A stretch of DNA of 64,000 nucleotides from contig NZ_MEIY01000001.1 of NCBI RefSeq assembly GCF_001752365.1, positions 3,132,272 through 3,196,271 on the forward strand. The letters run 5' to 3'. The notes beneath the pieces were generated by a model. The model was not told where the DNA came from. It did no database searches and saw nothing but the letters and a program-made list of their open reading frames with translations. The position numbers were made by a program, and so were the translations under genes. The stretch is from Marinobacter sp. X15-166B. GTDB lineage: Bacteria; Pseudomonadota; Gammaproteobacteria; Pseudomonadales; Oleiphilaceae. Shown piece after piece: positions 15,636 through 24,690 of the stretch (within the stretch, counting starts at the first letter, position 1; every line of letters begins with the position of its first letter).

Positions 15636-16856
15636 CTAAAAATTCGCGTTGTAACTGAACACCAGGCCGGACCGATCTTCGAGTTTCTGATCTTTACCAG
15701 TCAGGTAAGGCACGTCATCCTGCCGGTAAAAGGCCCTGACCTCAAAACCCGAAGCAAACAATTTTCCGATTGCCAGGATGTCCCGGCTTTCCGTGGCGGA
15801 ATTGACCGGGTGAGTCTGGTCGAAGTTCGCAACCTCCATCCAGGCCAACGCGTCCATCCGGTCCATTTTTTCATGGGTGTACTGTAGCAAAAGCCCCATG
15901 GCTGGTAGCGTGGCCCTGGCCGTTAGGAACACCCCCTTCTGATCTATGTCGAAAGACTCATTGGGGGTTGACTCTCCTTGCGAGCCTTCCTCGGTTAGCC
16001 CGGTGACGAACCAACTCCCTTGTGCTTTGAAGTCCAGGGTCAGCCACGAAAAAGTCTCTTTCCGGTAATCGATGCCAAACACCATACGCTGATCGTTGTG
16101 CTTTCCCGAAGTAAAGCTACCCACCGCAGAGCCTTCCTTGTTCATCAGATAACCGGTGTAGAGGGTCAGCTGGTTGATCGGAGAGATGCTGGCGAACGCT
16201 TCGAAAACCGGCGTGTTATTGCCCTTCTCATTGACATCGAGCTTGCCCCCCAGGTAATTGTTCGCACCCAACCTTGGCTTGTCATCCCCCCCCATGATCC
16301 CAAGCCCGATGTGAATCCTGTCATCCCAACCACGCACTCCCATCCGCGCGCCGTTGAAAATACCCGTTGCCATCAGGGCAGCATTCGGAGCTTCAGGAGA
16401 AACCAGATACAGGCCGCCAGGCTTGGTGCCCATGAAGTTGATGAACCGTCCGACCTGCCAGAACATCCAGTTGTGATCCCGTCCTACCCAGGCTTCACGC
16501 AAGGGATGGTCTCCGTAATAATACAGATCCGTCCCCAGATTCCTGTATATATCCCTGTAGACCGGATCGGAGCTGTCCTGATACATCTCGTCACCGAGGC
16601 CCACAAACTCAAGCCTGGCTTGCCAGGGCCCGTTAGTCGCTGTCAGTCCAGCCAGCGCCCGAGTGAGTTTAATCTGATGTTCGCGGCCGGCGGCACCATC
16701 CTTAAGATGATCATTCATAAAGACACCACCGACCAGTTCTATGGTTGTTGTCAGCTTGCTGGCCATGAATGTCGGCCAAACGGAGTCCGCGGCAGAAACA
16801 ATCGGCGCAGCCAGTGAGGCCAGCGCCACGAGGGAGGGGAACACCTTCTTCGTCAC
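15636..16856 (-). CDS. Outer-membrane porin-like beta-barrel protein
   Basis: A GTG start with an AAGGAGG site gives 406 residues. A signal peptide ends near VSAADS. The rest shows alternating residues of beta-strands, with many Gly, Tyr and Trp, and the chain closes in SYNANF, with the terminal Phe needed for assembly by BAM. Segments such as WMFWQVGRFINFMGTKPGG and AFYRQDDVPY resemble phosphate- or carbohydrate-selective porins, but the substrate is not known. It is monocistronic and lies downstream of the yeiP terminator. Confidence 0.8.
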   Translation of the reverse strand: MTKKVFPSLVALASLAAPIVSAADSVWPTFMASKLTTTIELVGGVFMNDHLKDGAAGREHQIKLTRALAGLTATNGPWQARLEFVGLGDEMYQDSSDPVYRDIYRNLGTDLYYYGDHPLREAWVGRDHNWMFWQVGRFINFMGTKPGGLYLVSPEAPNAALMATGIFNGARMGVRGWDDRIHIGLGIMGGDDKPRLGANNYLGGKLDVNEKGNNTPVFEAFASISPINQLTLYTGYLMNKEGSAVGSFTSGKHNDQRMVFGIDYRKETFSWLTLDFKAQGSWFVTGLTEEGSQGESTPNESFDIDQKGVFLTARATLPAMGLLLQYTHEKMDRMDALAWMEVANFDQTHPVNSATESRDILAIGKLFASGFEVRAFYRQDDVPYLTGKDQKLEDRSGLVFSYNANF

Positions 16857-17004
16857 GACACCACCTCCTTGTGCTTTGTCTCTCGCTCAATTCCAATCGA
16901 GCTGGTTTTAAGAGCATAGCAGTCAGCTGACAAAAAACACGGCCCGGGATAATGACTTGCCGGCCTGTTCCGAAACGGCAGTCAAATAATGTGACAGCGG
17001 ACAT

Positions 17005-17035
17005 AAAAAAGGGCCTGTTGCACAACAACAGACCC
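17005..17035 (-). terminator. Intrinsic terminator of yeiP
   Basis: On the minus strand AGGGTCTGTTG pairs with CAACAGGCCCT (one wobble) around TTGTG, followed at once by six T. It stands 21 bases after the yeiP stop. Confidence 0.85.
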
Positions 17036-17055
17036 TGTCATGAAATTCTCCTGCC

Positions 17056-17622
17056 TTAAACGCGACTCATAAACTTGCGTTCTTCCACGTTTACCCGAAT
17101 GCGGTCACCGCTGGCAATATGCTCAGGCACCTGAATAACCAGCCCCGTTGGCAGAGTCGCGGGTTTGGTCCGTGCGGTTGCTGAGCCGCCTTTGACCGAA
17201 GGTGCGGTGTCCACAATTTCCAGCTCTACCGTGGGCGGCAAATCGAGAGCCACCGGGGCATCGTCGACCAGAATTACCACAACGCCTTCAGTTTCCTCGG
17301 TGACGAACAGCAACTCGTCCTCAATTGCCTCTTTATTCAGGCTGTACTGGGTGAAATCTTCGCTGTCCATGAACACATACTCGTCCCCGTCAGAGTATGA
17401 GAAGGTGGCTGAACGACGGGTCAGATCGGCAAGATTCAACATGTCCGAGTCTTTGAACGTATGGTCTACCTTATTGTTGGTGACCACGTCATACAACCGC
17501 ATACGATAAAGGCTCCCACCGGCACGGCCTTGGGGCACAGAGCGCTCAATGTCTCTGACAAAATACACGTTACCTTCAAACTCAATCGCCGAATTCTTCT
17601 TGATTTCACTGGCTCTAGGCAT
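17056..17622 (-). CDS. yeiP: Elongation factor P-like protein YeiP (EfpL)
   Basis: YeiP is a paralogue of EF-P that helps ribosomes through proline-rich and other stalling motifs. The 188-residue chain has the three beta-barrel domains of the family. The tip of domain I reads [20 protein letters not shown], the Arg-bearing loop of YeiP rather than the modified Lys loop of EF-P. Domain III ends [24 protein letters not shown] site lies nine bases before the ATG, and an intrinsic terminator follows. It is monocistronic. Confidence 0.93.
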   Translation of the reverse strand: MPRASEIKKNSAIEFEGNVYFVRDIERSVPQGRAGGSLYRMRLYDVVTNNKVDHTFKDSDMLNLADLTRRSATFSYSDGDEYVFMDSEDFTQYSLNKEAIEDELLFVTEETEGVVVILVDDAPVALDLPPTVELEIVDTAPSVKGGSATARTKPATLPTGLVIQVPEHIASGDRIRVNVEERKFMSRV

Positions 17623-17776
17623 CTTTCAAAGCTCCACAAAGACCTCAATGGCATATAAATCCGACTGCAACGAATGCGCATTGCGCTGGCTGCTCTCTCG
17701 TCCAGAATCGCAGAGTATACGCTGTTTGGGAGTAACACCAAAGATGCCGGGTCTGACACTTGAGTATTTTTCTTTT

Positions 17777-18691
17777 TTAACTCAGGTGCTTATCAAAAAA
17801 TTGCAAGGTGCGCGACCAAGCCAGCTCGGCTTCATCCTTGGCATAGCGAGCGGTGGAGTCATTGTGAAAACCATGGTTCACGCCCTCATACACATAGGCC
17901 GTATACTCCACGTCAGCCGCTTTCAGGCTGGCTTCGTAGTCCGGCCAGGTGGCGTTGACACGGTCGTCGTTACCGGCGAAGTGCAGTTGCAAGGGGGCGC
18001 GAATGTTGCCGTGCAGAGCTTCCGCTGCCGGTGTGCCATAGAACGGCACGCCAGCGTCGAGCTCATCACCAAGGGTTGCTGCGAGCAAGTTGACAATATA
18101 GCCGCCAAAACAGAAACCAACCGCACCGAGTTTGTCGGTGGTCAGCTCATGGCGCTTGAGAAAATGAGCGGCGGCAATGAAGTCTTCTTCAATTTTAGGC
18201 CGCTCCAGACTGCTCTGCATGGCGCGCCCTTCATCGTCATTGCCCGGGTAACCGCCCAGGCTGTACAAGGCATCGGGGGCAAAGGCAACATAGCCCTGCA
18301 AGGCCAACCGACGGGCAACGTCTTCGATGTACGGGTTCAACCCCCGGTTTTCATGGACCACCAGGACCGCCGGCGCCTGACCTTGCAAATCCTGTGGCAC
18401 CACCAGATAACCACGGCCGCGACCGTGGCCCTTGGGGGCTGGAAAGGTACTGTAAGTCGCGATGATGCGGGGATGATTGAAAGACACTTGCGCGGCCTTG
18501 ACATAATCGGGCATTAACGCCGCTGTCAAAAACCCTGTGCTGTAGCCGAGCGCAGTCAGGGTTCCCAATTTATGCATAAACGTACGACGATCCATCAGAC
18601 CGTGTGCGTATGCGTCGTACCAATCAAAAGCTTCTTGCGGGATCGGCCGAACGGATTCCGCCGGTATTACGATGTCGCGCTGCTTGCTCAT
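17777..18691 (-). CDS. Dienelactone hydrolase family protein with N-terminal leader
   Basis: An alpha/beta hydrolase whose nucleophile is Cys in GFCFGG near residue 191; the acid is in GNDDRVNATW and the His in GVNHGFHND. The VVHENRGLNPYIEDVARR stretch is typical of dienelactone hydrolases. Before the domain stand about 70 residues with DRRTFMHKLGTLTALG and a hydrophobic stretch. This resembles a Tat-like leader, although only one Arg pair (DRRTF) is seen, and export is thus likely but not proven. The ATG used follows GGGAG. The gene stands alone, and no catechol pathway genes are near, so the substrate is open. Confidence 0.87.
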   Translation of the reverse strand: MSKQRDIVIPAESVRPIPQEAFDWYDAYAHGLMDRRTFMHKLGTLTALGYSTGFLTAALMPDYVKAAQVSFNHPRIIATYSTFPAPKGHGRGRGYLVVPQDLQGQAPAVLVVHENRGLNPYIEDVARRLALQGYVAFAPDALYSLGGYPGNDDEGRAMQSSLERPKIEEDFIAAAHFLKRHELTTDKLGAVGFCFGGYIVNLLAATLGDELDAGVPFYGTPAAEALHGNIRAPLQLHFAGNDDRVNATWPDYEASLKAADVEYTAYVYEGVNHGFHNDSTARYAKDEAELAWSRTLQFFDKHLS

Positions 18692-18934
18692 CACTGACAG
18701 CTCCCCTGTCCCGGGATTACTATTTCAGCTTAGCAGCTGCCAGCCAAACCGGAAGGTCAGGTCCCCCTGAAAGGGCGCGCAGCCTGCCTTGGGCTATCGG
18801 AAGCGGTGCGCTGACAGGCCTTGGATGATCACTCTCCCCGGGACCCGGCAGAGCTCAGCTGGCCGTTGTGCAGCAGCAGACTCGCCGTTTGCTGCGCCAG
18901 CGCCAAAGCTGCCCAGGCGTGTTGTCACTGACCA

Positions 18935-18974
18935 CCGGCCCGAACGTCTGTAACCTGAATGACGTTCGGGCCGG
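18935..18974. terminator. Perfect 14-bp hairpin after the DUF1641 gene
   Basis: CCGGCCCGAACGTC pairs exactly with 18961-18974 across twelve bases. It lies 13 bases beyond the stop of the minus-strand operon 21162-18988, without a T-run. It also sits inside the 290-base gap in front of the 17777-18691 gene, where I see nothing else. Confidence 0.65.
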
Positions 18975-18987
18975 GCACCGGGCGGGG

Positions 18988-19437
18988 CTAATCCTCCGGC
19001 ATCGGTCCGTTGGCGGCCCTGGACTGCCGGCCAAGCTCTGCCGCCAGGTTGATCGCCATGCTCAGGCCGCGGCGGGCGTCTTCGTCTTTATTCAGGCGGC
19101 GCAAACTTTGCCAAATAGTAGGAGGGGTTTCGTCTCGAGCCGCTTGCGCTGATGCATACCTGAGAGCATTGCTGAGGGCCCAGACTCCGCCGACACCGTT
19201 CTCATACAACGCCATCAGTTTTTCCACCATCGCTTCATCGGCCATTTCAATGACATCCGACGTCGCCGCCAGCAGATCCACGATGTTGTGCAATCGCCTG
19301 CCCTGGATCAGCGGCGCGACCTTAATCAGCAGGTCGGACATGCCGTCCAGGGTTGCCTGATCCTGCAGCTCGGGGATGGTTTTCAGCACTTGTTCCAGTG
19401 ACATGGGCTCAGCTACGGCCATAGATTCGCTATTCAT
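18988..19437 (-). CDS. DUF1641 protein
   Basis: A soluble, helical protein of 149 residues from the ATG at 19435-19437, which has an AAGGAG site. SLEQVLKTIPELQDQATLDG, LHNIVDLLAATSDVIEMAD and GGVWALSNALRYASA belong to the DUF1641 pattern. In other genomes DUF1641 proteins commonly follow genes for sulfide:quinone-reductase-like flavoproteins, as here, and a partner or scaffold role is likely though unproven. The stop of the upstream flavoprotein is 14 bases before this start. Confidence 0.82.
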   Translation of the reverse strand: MNSESMAVAEPMSLEQVLKTIPELQDQATLDGMSDLLIKVAPLIQGRRLHNIVDLLAATSDVIEMADEAMVEKLMALYENGVGGVWALSNALRYASAQAARDETPPTIWQSLRRLNKDEDARRGLSMAINLAAELGRQSRAANGPMPED

Positions 19438-19451
19438 TGGTGATCTCCTTT

Positions 19452-20642
19452 TCACACCAGACCACGGGCGACAGACCAATAAATTCCGCGGTTGAAACCT
19501 TTACGCATTAGCCCGCCAATCTTGGTTGGCGGAGTCGGAATAACATCCACATCGTAGTCGTACCAAAGCGGCATACCGGCCTCCAGGCCCATTTGTGCGA
19601 TAGCCTGTACCCGACCGTCATACTCGGCCGGCGTTTCACCATGGCGCACCAACCCCGCAATATTGTTACAAACAACCGGCGACTGATTGTGGCAACTACC
19701 GCCCGCCTTGCTGATCGGCAGATCAACGGTGTCGCCCATGACGAACACATTTTCATGCCCTTCGAGTTGCAAGGTTTGACGATCCGTTGGCAGCCAGCCT
19801 TCGTTATTGGGAGCCTGGGAGACACCTGAGTTAAGAACAGCATCCACCGCACGTATTGGTGGGGTTTGCATCAGGATATCGAAATCTTCTTCTTCGCCCT
19901 CCTCAGAAATGGCTACTTTGCGCTCTGGGTCCACACTCGCAAGGGTGAAGCTCCGTTTGTGTTTGATGCCTTTCGAATCGAAAATCGTGGGCAGAACCTC
20001 TCCCGTGTCTTTTTGTAAAAACAAACAGTTACGGATAAGTTGTGACACGGTTGGATAGGTATAAACAATTTCTATCTGATCCCGCACACCGCGCTGACGC
20101 AGAAAATCGTCGAGCATAAGGGTGGTTTCGATCGGCGCAATACCGCATTGATGAGGGACGTTGGGCGTGGTCGGAAAGGTCACGCCGATAAATATGCGGC
20201 CTCTCTCTATGGTGGATATTTTCTTGTAAAGGTCGCGCGCGGGGCCGTGCTGGTAAAAGTGATCTCCGGCTTCTTTTAGACCACTGATACGCTCCGGGGC
20301 AGGGATACACCCAGTCGAAACAACGAGATAATCGTAGTCAAAGGATTTACCGGATGACAGCCTCAGGCGGCTGTTCTTGAATTCAAAGCCTTCCACCTCA
20401 TCCAGCACGAAATGGATTTCCGGGCGCAGCAAAGAGGCTTGGGGCCGACGCAGTTCATCCTTATAGAATGCGCCGAATGCAACGTACATAAACGCCGGTT
20501 TGTAGTAGTGCCAGGGGCTGTTAGAGATTAACGTCACCCTGACCTTGCCCCTGGTTATCTCAGGGTAGAGTTTCTCCACCAGGTTATTTGCGGTCATCGT
20601 GCCGCCGATACCGCCACCAACCACGACGATATTGTGAATCAT
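19452..20642 (-). CDS. Sulfide:quinone-reductase-like FAD/NAD(P) oxidoreductase
   Basis: A flavoprotein of 396 residues from the ATG at 20640-20642 (site AAGGAG). It opens with the FAD loop VVVGGGIGGTMTANNL. Cys residues occur in STGCIPAP, VPHQCGIAP and GGSCHNQS; SQR enzymes use conserved Cys to handle polysulfide, and two of these are at similar places. The second FAD contact is ENVFVMGDTVDLP. No membrane helix is seen, and the C-terminus (RKGFNRGIYWSVARGLV) is amphipathic, as for monotopic SQRs. It probably passes electrons from sulfide or a related thiol to quinone. A NifU-like gene lies upstream and a DUF1641 gene downstream. Confidence 0.85.
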   Translation of the reverse strand: MIHNIVVVGGGIGGTMTANNLVEKLYPEITRGKVRVTLISNSPWHYYKPAFMYVAFGAFYKDELRRPQASLLRPEIHFVLDEVEGFEFKNSRLRLSSGKSFDYDYLVVSTGCIPAPERISGLKEAGDHFYQHGPARDLYKKISTIERGRIFIGVTFPTTPNVPHQCGIAPIETTLMLDDFLRQRGVRDQIEIVYTYPTVSQLIRNCLFLQKDTGEVLPTIFDSKGIKHKRSFTLASVDPERKVAISEEGEEEDFDILMQTPPIRAVDAVLNSGVSQAPNNEGWLPTDRQTLQLEGHENVFVMGDTVDLPISKAGGSCHNQSPVVCNNIAGLVRHGETPAEYDGRVQAIAQMGLEAGMPLWYDYDVDVIPTPPTKIGGLMRKGFNRGIYWSVARGLV

Positions 20643-20685
20643 GTTACCTCTCCTTGTGGGATATAATCCTTCTGTGTTTTTGTTG

Positions 20686-21162
20686 TTATGAAAGAGTGTC
20701 AGATTCCTCCTTGTGCAGAATTTCCTGTAGCGCCCGGAAGGGTAATAATGCGGAATCATGCCGGGTCGGCATTGAAGCGGCGTGCTGGAATATCAGCAAC
20801 TCGGGCCAAATCAGATCCTGTTGCGCCGGAACCTGGTTGTTTAATATCTGTTCCAGCTGGACCCGCACGCGCGCTATGTCTGCGGCGGTCATGCCCAACG
20901 CGCGCTCGTAAACGATGGCGGTGGTCGCTTGTCCCAATGAACAGGCGCGGACCTGGTAGCCCAGAGAGCGTACCCGACCAGCGTCTACCACGGCATCGAG
21001 AGTCAGCCTGCTGCCACACAATTGCCGGCTGTACACCGTCCTGGTGTGTACATTGGATCCCGTCAAACGACGATCCCGCCGTACCCGGGACATGTAGCGT
21101 TTAAGGTGCAGAATGAACGCTTCCGCACTCAACTCCGTTCTGGCCCTGGCTCCACTATCCAA
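20686..21162 (-). CDS. IscU/NifU-like iron-sulfur scaffold protein, divergent
   Basis: The 158-residue product has the NifU N-terminal fold elements: SRQLCGSRLTLDAVVDAGRV, GYQVRACSLGQATTAIVYER and TAADIARVRVQLEQIL. Two of the three usual Cys ligands are seen (QLCGS and RACSL); the third, normally about 40 residues later, is absent. It may therefore carry a different ligand or act as a sulfur or metal relay rather than a standard scaffold. It is first in the operon with the SQR-like and DUF1641 genes, 43 bases upstream. Its start has a GAGG site at some distance. Confidence 0.75.
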   Translation of the reverse strand: MDSGARARTELSAEAFILHLKRYMSRVRRDRRLTGSNVHTRTVYSRQLCGSRLTLDAVVDAGRVRSLGYQVRACSLGQATTAIVYERALGMTAADIARVRVQLEQILNNQVPAQQDLIWPELLIFQHAASMPTRHDSALLPFRALQEILHKEESDTLS

Positions 21163-21238
21163 CGTCTCACCTCGTCCCTGCCGGTAGCGTCCTTAGGAAC
21201 AGACTAGCAAACAGAATAAAAAACAGACAGTTATTAGC

Positions 21239-22318
21239 TCATTCTTGTGAATCCGATCTGCTTTGGCCCAACAACCCCAGCTCTTTCATGAACTCGATCT
21301 GACTTTGCAACACCTGGTTGGCGAGTTTGTCGTCCGCGGCAGCTTCCTGCCAGGCTGCCATTGCTGTTGGCCGGGCGCGGGCGACCACTGTCGGGTCGAG
21401 GTGGATGACTTCTACGCCCTGCTCCTGAAATTTTCTCAGCGCAGCCGCGTCCTCGGCGAGAATGCGTTGTCTGAGCGCTGCGGAAATTTCACGGGCCGCC
21501 ACTTCCAGTGCGGCTTTGTAGGAACTGGGCAGCCTGTTGTAGGCACGCTGGTTAGCAACGTAACTGGTGGCCGTGGTGGGTTGGTGAAACCCGGGCACAA
21601 TCACATACTTGGCGACGTCCCCCAAACCAGCCTCCAAATTCGCAATCAAATCCCCCCGATCGGCAAAATCAACCACACCGTTCGCCAACGCCGGGTAAAC
21701 CTTCCCAATGGGCAACGGGGTCACGTCCACACCAAACTTGTACATCACCAGACTCGCCAATCCGACAAAACGCCCCTTTTTACCTTTTACATCGTCCAGT
21801 GAATGCAACGGGAAATTGGCATGCAGAGGTTCCTGCCCGTAAATCGTCGGGGCTATGTAGAACAATCCGTTGCTGGCGTATGCCTGGCGCGCAAACTCCA
21901 GTCCTCCCCGTTCGTAAAACCAGGCTTCGTACTGATCCGGATGCGGAAAACCAAACGGCACGCTGCTGGTGAACGCAAACGCCGGGGTGATGCCGGTTTC
22001 ATAGCCGTCGAAAGTTTTCATCATTTCAACGGTGCCTTTGCGAACCGCGTCAAATGCCCGAGTCGCAGACACCAGCTCGCCCTCTCCGAACACCCGGATG
22101 CTGAACTTGCCATCCGTGAGCTGAGCCACCCGCTGAACGAACTTCTTCTCGTATTCGTAAGGGGTCGAACCCGCTTCCCACAATACCTGCATGCGCCAGT
22201 TCACAGTAGGTTTGCCGGCCGCAGCCGCACTATTCGACCCCATCAGCACAACCGCAACCAAGCCACATAAAGCCCACCGCAGCGGCGTTGTTATCTTCTC
22301 TGCCTGTTGGGTGGTCAT
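21239..22318 (-). CDS. TRAP transporter substrate-binding protein (DctP family)
   Basis: A periplasmic binding protein of about 359 residues. The ATG at 22316-22318 has GGAGG five bases upstream; four further codons upstream are possible. A signal peptide (LRWALCGLVAVVLMGSNSAAAA) is followed by the DctP fold, with GEGELVSATRAFDAVRKGTV, the region before the carboxylate-binding Arg in KGKKGRFVGLASLVM, and PALANGVVDFADR. No DctQ or DctM membrane gene is found next to it, so it either serves a distant permease or is used in another way. Confidence 0.87.
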   Translation of the reverse strand: MTTQQAEKITTPLRWALCGLVAVVLMGSNSAAAAGKPTVNWRMQVLWEAGSTPYEYEKKFVQRVAQLTDGKFSIRVFGEGELVSATRAFDAVRKGTVEMMKTFDGYETGITPAFAFTSSVPFGFPHPDQYEAWFYERGGLEFARQAYASNGLFYIAPTIYGQEPLHANFPLHSLDDVKGKKGRFVGLASLVMYKFGVDVTPLPIGKVYPALANGVVDFADRGDLIANLEAGLGDVAKYVIVPGFHQPTTATSYVANQRAYNRLPSSYKAALEVAAREISAALRQRILAEDAAALRKFQEQGVEVIHLDPTVVARARPTAMAAWQEAAADDKLANQVLQSQIEFMKELGLLGQSRSDSQE

Positions 22319-22362
22319 CTTGCCCTCCATTGATGGGGTGATGTAAATGACTCAATAAGCGG

Positions 22363-22884
22363 TTACCGGCTCTGCGCCTCTCGGGCGAGCAAGACCCGCT
22401 TGCGCTCAACGCCCCACCGATAACCCGATAACCCGCCGTCGCGCCGCACTACCCGGTGACAGGGTATCGCCAGTGCCAGATGGTTGGCGGCGCAGGCTCC
22501 GGCCACTGCGCGCACGGCCTTGGGTGCGCCTATTTTCTTGGCGATGTCGGTATAGGTAGCGGTTGCACCGGAGGGGATGTCGCTGATGGCCCGCCACACC
22601 TGTTGCTGAAACTCCGTGCCGCGGACGTCGAGAGGCAAGTCGGGCCAGTCGGTGGCTGCATCTACAAACTGAACAAGTCGCGCGACCCGTTGCCCGAGCG
22701 ACCCACTTACCCGCTCCTCGGCGCCCGGAAAGCGGTGTTTGAACTCGTCGATCAGGTGCTGGCGATCGTCACCGAAGGCGATGCCACAGATACCTTTCTC
22801 ACTTTCGGCCACTAACATCAGACCGAGCGAACAATTTGCCAGTGTGAAACCAACCGGCGCGGGTGTGTGGAACATGGTCGTCAC
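22363..22884 (-). CDS. ogt: Methylated-DNA-[protein]-cysteine S-methyltransferase
   Basis: Repairs O6-alkylguanine by moving the alkyl group to its own Cys. The 173-residue protein has the helix-turn-helix region GTEFQQQVWRAISDIPSGAT, the Asn hinge ACAANHLALAIPCHRVVRRDG with the acceptor Cys in PCHRV near residue 141, and the closing GLSGYRWG. Length and layout agree with Ogt and with the C-terminal part of Ada; no Ada N-terminal metal domain is fused. It stands alone. Confidence 0.95.
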   Translation of the reverse strand: MTTMFHTPAPVGFTLANCSLGLMLVAESEKGICGIAFGDDRQHLIDEFKHRFPGAEERVSGSLGQRVARLVQFVDAATDWPDLPLDVRGTEFQQQVWRAISDIPSGATATYTDIAKKIGAPKAVRAVAGACAANHLALAIPCHRVVRRDGGLSGYRWGVERKRVLLAREAQSR

Positions 22885-23067
22885 CTGAAAATCCTGCTGT
22901 CGATATGACTACTATAGAGGGTTTCCCAACCGCAGCACAAAGCAGGGGCCGGGTTACCGCCGACAGATTACAAAGCCTTCACAAGGTAGGGTTTAGCGGT
23001 GCTGGTTCTTTTGTCTGGCCAGTTGGCGCTATAAACTGGGACCCTTGTCAACCAGCCAGGTTTTGCC

Positions 23068-23997
23068 ATGAAAGCCCAGATATACAAAGAACCCCCTGAA
23101 GTTCAGGAGTCCGTCTCGTACCGCTGGGACCGGATTCTATTCACTGCAGTGCTGGCCTTGCTGCTCTTGAGCGGGATTGTCTGGGCCATTTGGTCCTGGG
23201 CCAGTTGGGCCGACACCGAGGCCGAGGGCACGCCCCTGGTCCTCGAAGAGCGCACCCGGGATCCCATCCCGACCGTAACAGCCACGCCTGCGGCTGTCAC
23301 CGACACCCCTGTTTCCCTACCGCCGACTGACGCTCCGTTCGCTGCCGGGCTTGCGGGCCCGGAAAGCGCCACAGACAGCCCCCTGGATCCGGTCGATGAA
23401 CCAGCCGATCGGCCTGTTGAGGATGGGGACTCGCAGCCAGATGAATTGACCGGTGTAGCAGGTGACGTTGATCCGAACGTTGAGGCACCAGGCGAGACAG
23501 CTCTTGCTCTGCCCACCGTCACCGTCTCTGTTTCAGCAACCGACGACAGCGAACACACTGCCCATGCCGCTAACGGGACACTCGCGCCGCACACTGATGT
23601 ACAACCAGAATCAGCCCAGACCGATGGCGTCATTACGCCCGAGCCAGCTCCGGTAACCATCCAGTCTGACCAGGTCGTGCGGGCGGGCGTGTCGGAGGTG
23701 CTGGAAGCCAAGGAATTAGTCGGGGCATTACCCGCCACCGTGCCCATGAACGATGCGGGCTTGCTGAGGGTCTATTTCTTTAATGAAGTCGTGGGCATGA
23801 ACCAACAAGTGTATTACCACGACTGGTATCTTAACGATGAGCGTCAGGCCCGGGTTGCGATACGACCGTTTACCAGTCCGATGCGGGCATCGTCGGGCAA
23901 ATACGTGGACCGCTCCATGCTGGGTTCCTGGCGGGTGGAAGCAGTATCTGCAGAGGGCGAGCTGTTGGCTGAAGCACGTTTTGAGGTGGTGGACTAG
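23068..23997 (+). CDS. DUF2914 membrane-anchored protein with long acidic linker
   Basis: A 309-residue protein: cytoplasmic N-terminus of about 25 residues, one membrane helix (ILFTAVLALLLLSGIVWAIW), a low-complexity Thr/Pro/Asp/Glu-rich linker to about residue 200, and then a DUF2914 domain with LLRVYFFNEVVGMNQQVYYH, DWYLNDERQARV, KYVDRSMLGSWRVE and ARFEVVD. The domain is expected in the periplasm. Its function is not known; related proteins occur near cell-envelope and peptidoglycan genes. Its stop is eight bases before the corrected stop of the convergent acpH gene. Confidence 0.8.
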   Translation: MKAQIYKEPPEVQESVSYRWDRILFTAVLALLLLSGIVWAIWSWASWADTEAEGTPLVLEERTRDPIPTVTATPAAVTDTPVSLPPTDAPFAAGLAGPESATDSPLDPVDEPADRPVEDGDSQPDELTGVAGDVDPNVEAPGETALALPTVTVSVSATDDSEHTAHAANGTLAPHTDVQPESAQTDGVITPEPAPVTIQSDQVVRAGVSEVLEAKELVGALPATVPMNDAGLLRVYFFNEVVGMNQQVYYHDWYLNDERQARVAIRPFTSPMRASSGKYVDRSMLGSWRVEAVSAEGELLAEARFEVVD

Positions 23998-24005
23998 CGC
24001 CGCTG

Positions 24006-24609
24006 TCAGTGTGCCGCCAGGACTGCGTGGCGGGCATTGATGCGGTCCCCTGTGTGCCTTGAGTTCCGGAAAGAAGGTTAAAAACAGTCGTTCCAGTTCG
24101 TGATCGTGAGCGTGAATGTCTTCGATGATTCCATAAAACCGATGGGGAAAGCGGATACGGGTGGCAATCCGGTCAAGTGCATAGCCGACAGCATCAAGAT
24201 CCTTGTAACTGGTAAACCAGTCATCGTGGATGATCCGCTGGGTTACCCGGGCCATGCGATCAGGCATCAGTGCGTGCCCTGCATCCAGATCCCTGTAGAC
24301 CTCGGCAATAAATCCATCGACACAAACGCTGCTGAACCTGCCCCAGTGGCGCAACAGATAATGATCGAACAACACGTCCAGAGCGACCCCGGCAAACCGG
24401 CGCCGGGGTGCGGCAAACAAATGTTTCGCAGCCCGTACCTGTGGGTGAGTGTCGGTGTATACATCCACGGCACGATGGTGTGCCAGTCCCTCTCCGACCG
24501 CCAGGGGAAGACGGTCAACCCGCACGCCGCGGGCAAAGTCACCCAACAAGCTGCCCACCCGATGCTCCATCGAGTCGGGCGCCAGAAACAAATGTGCCAG
24601 ATAATTCAA
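24006..24609 (-). CDS. acpH: Acyl carrier protein phosphodiesterase, with a likely frameshift near the 3' end
   Basis: AcpH removes 4'-phosphopantetheine from holo-ACP. I start it at TTG 24607-24609, which follows GGAGG and gives NYLAHLFLAPDS, matching MNFLAHLHLA of E. coli AcpH. LGDFARGV, HHRAVDVYTDTHPQVR and LDVLFDHYLLRHW include the His/Asp set of the family. As written the frame runs on for about 100 codons antisense to the DUF2914 gene and ends at 23728. Removing one base in CACACAGGGGAC near 24057 gives RINARHAVLAAH and a stop at 24006-24008, the family length of about 200 residues and no overlap. I take the frameshift as real in this sequence. Confidence 0.8.
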
Positions 24610-24690
24610 GAATAGTGCCTCCAGATTGCAGAAGTGCGCCGCCAAAGGTATTCTGGCGCTCTTCCTGGGGTTGCCTGGCTCGAGTGTCTT

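Noticed and set aside
15640..15656. Ter-like GTTGTAACT in the porin 3' end
   Set aside because: Only nine bases match, and they encode the conserved SYNANF terminus of the porin. Chance is a good explanation.
23728..24005. The last 90 codons of the uncorrected acpH frame
   Set aside because: They are antisense to the DUF2914 gene and lack similarity to AcpH. A frameshift explains them better.
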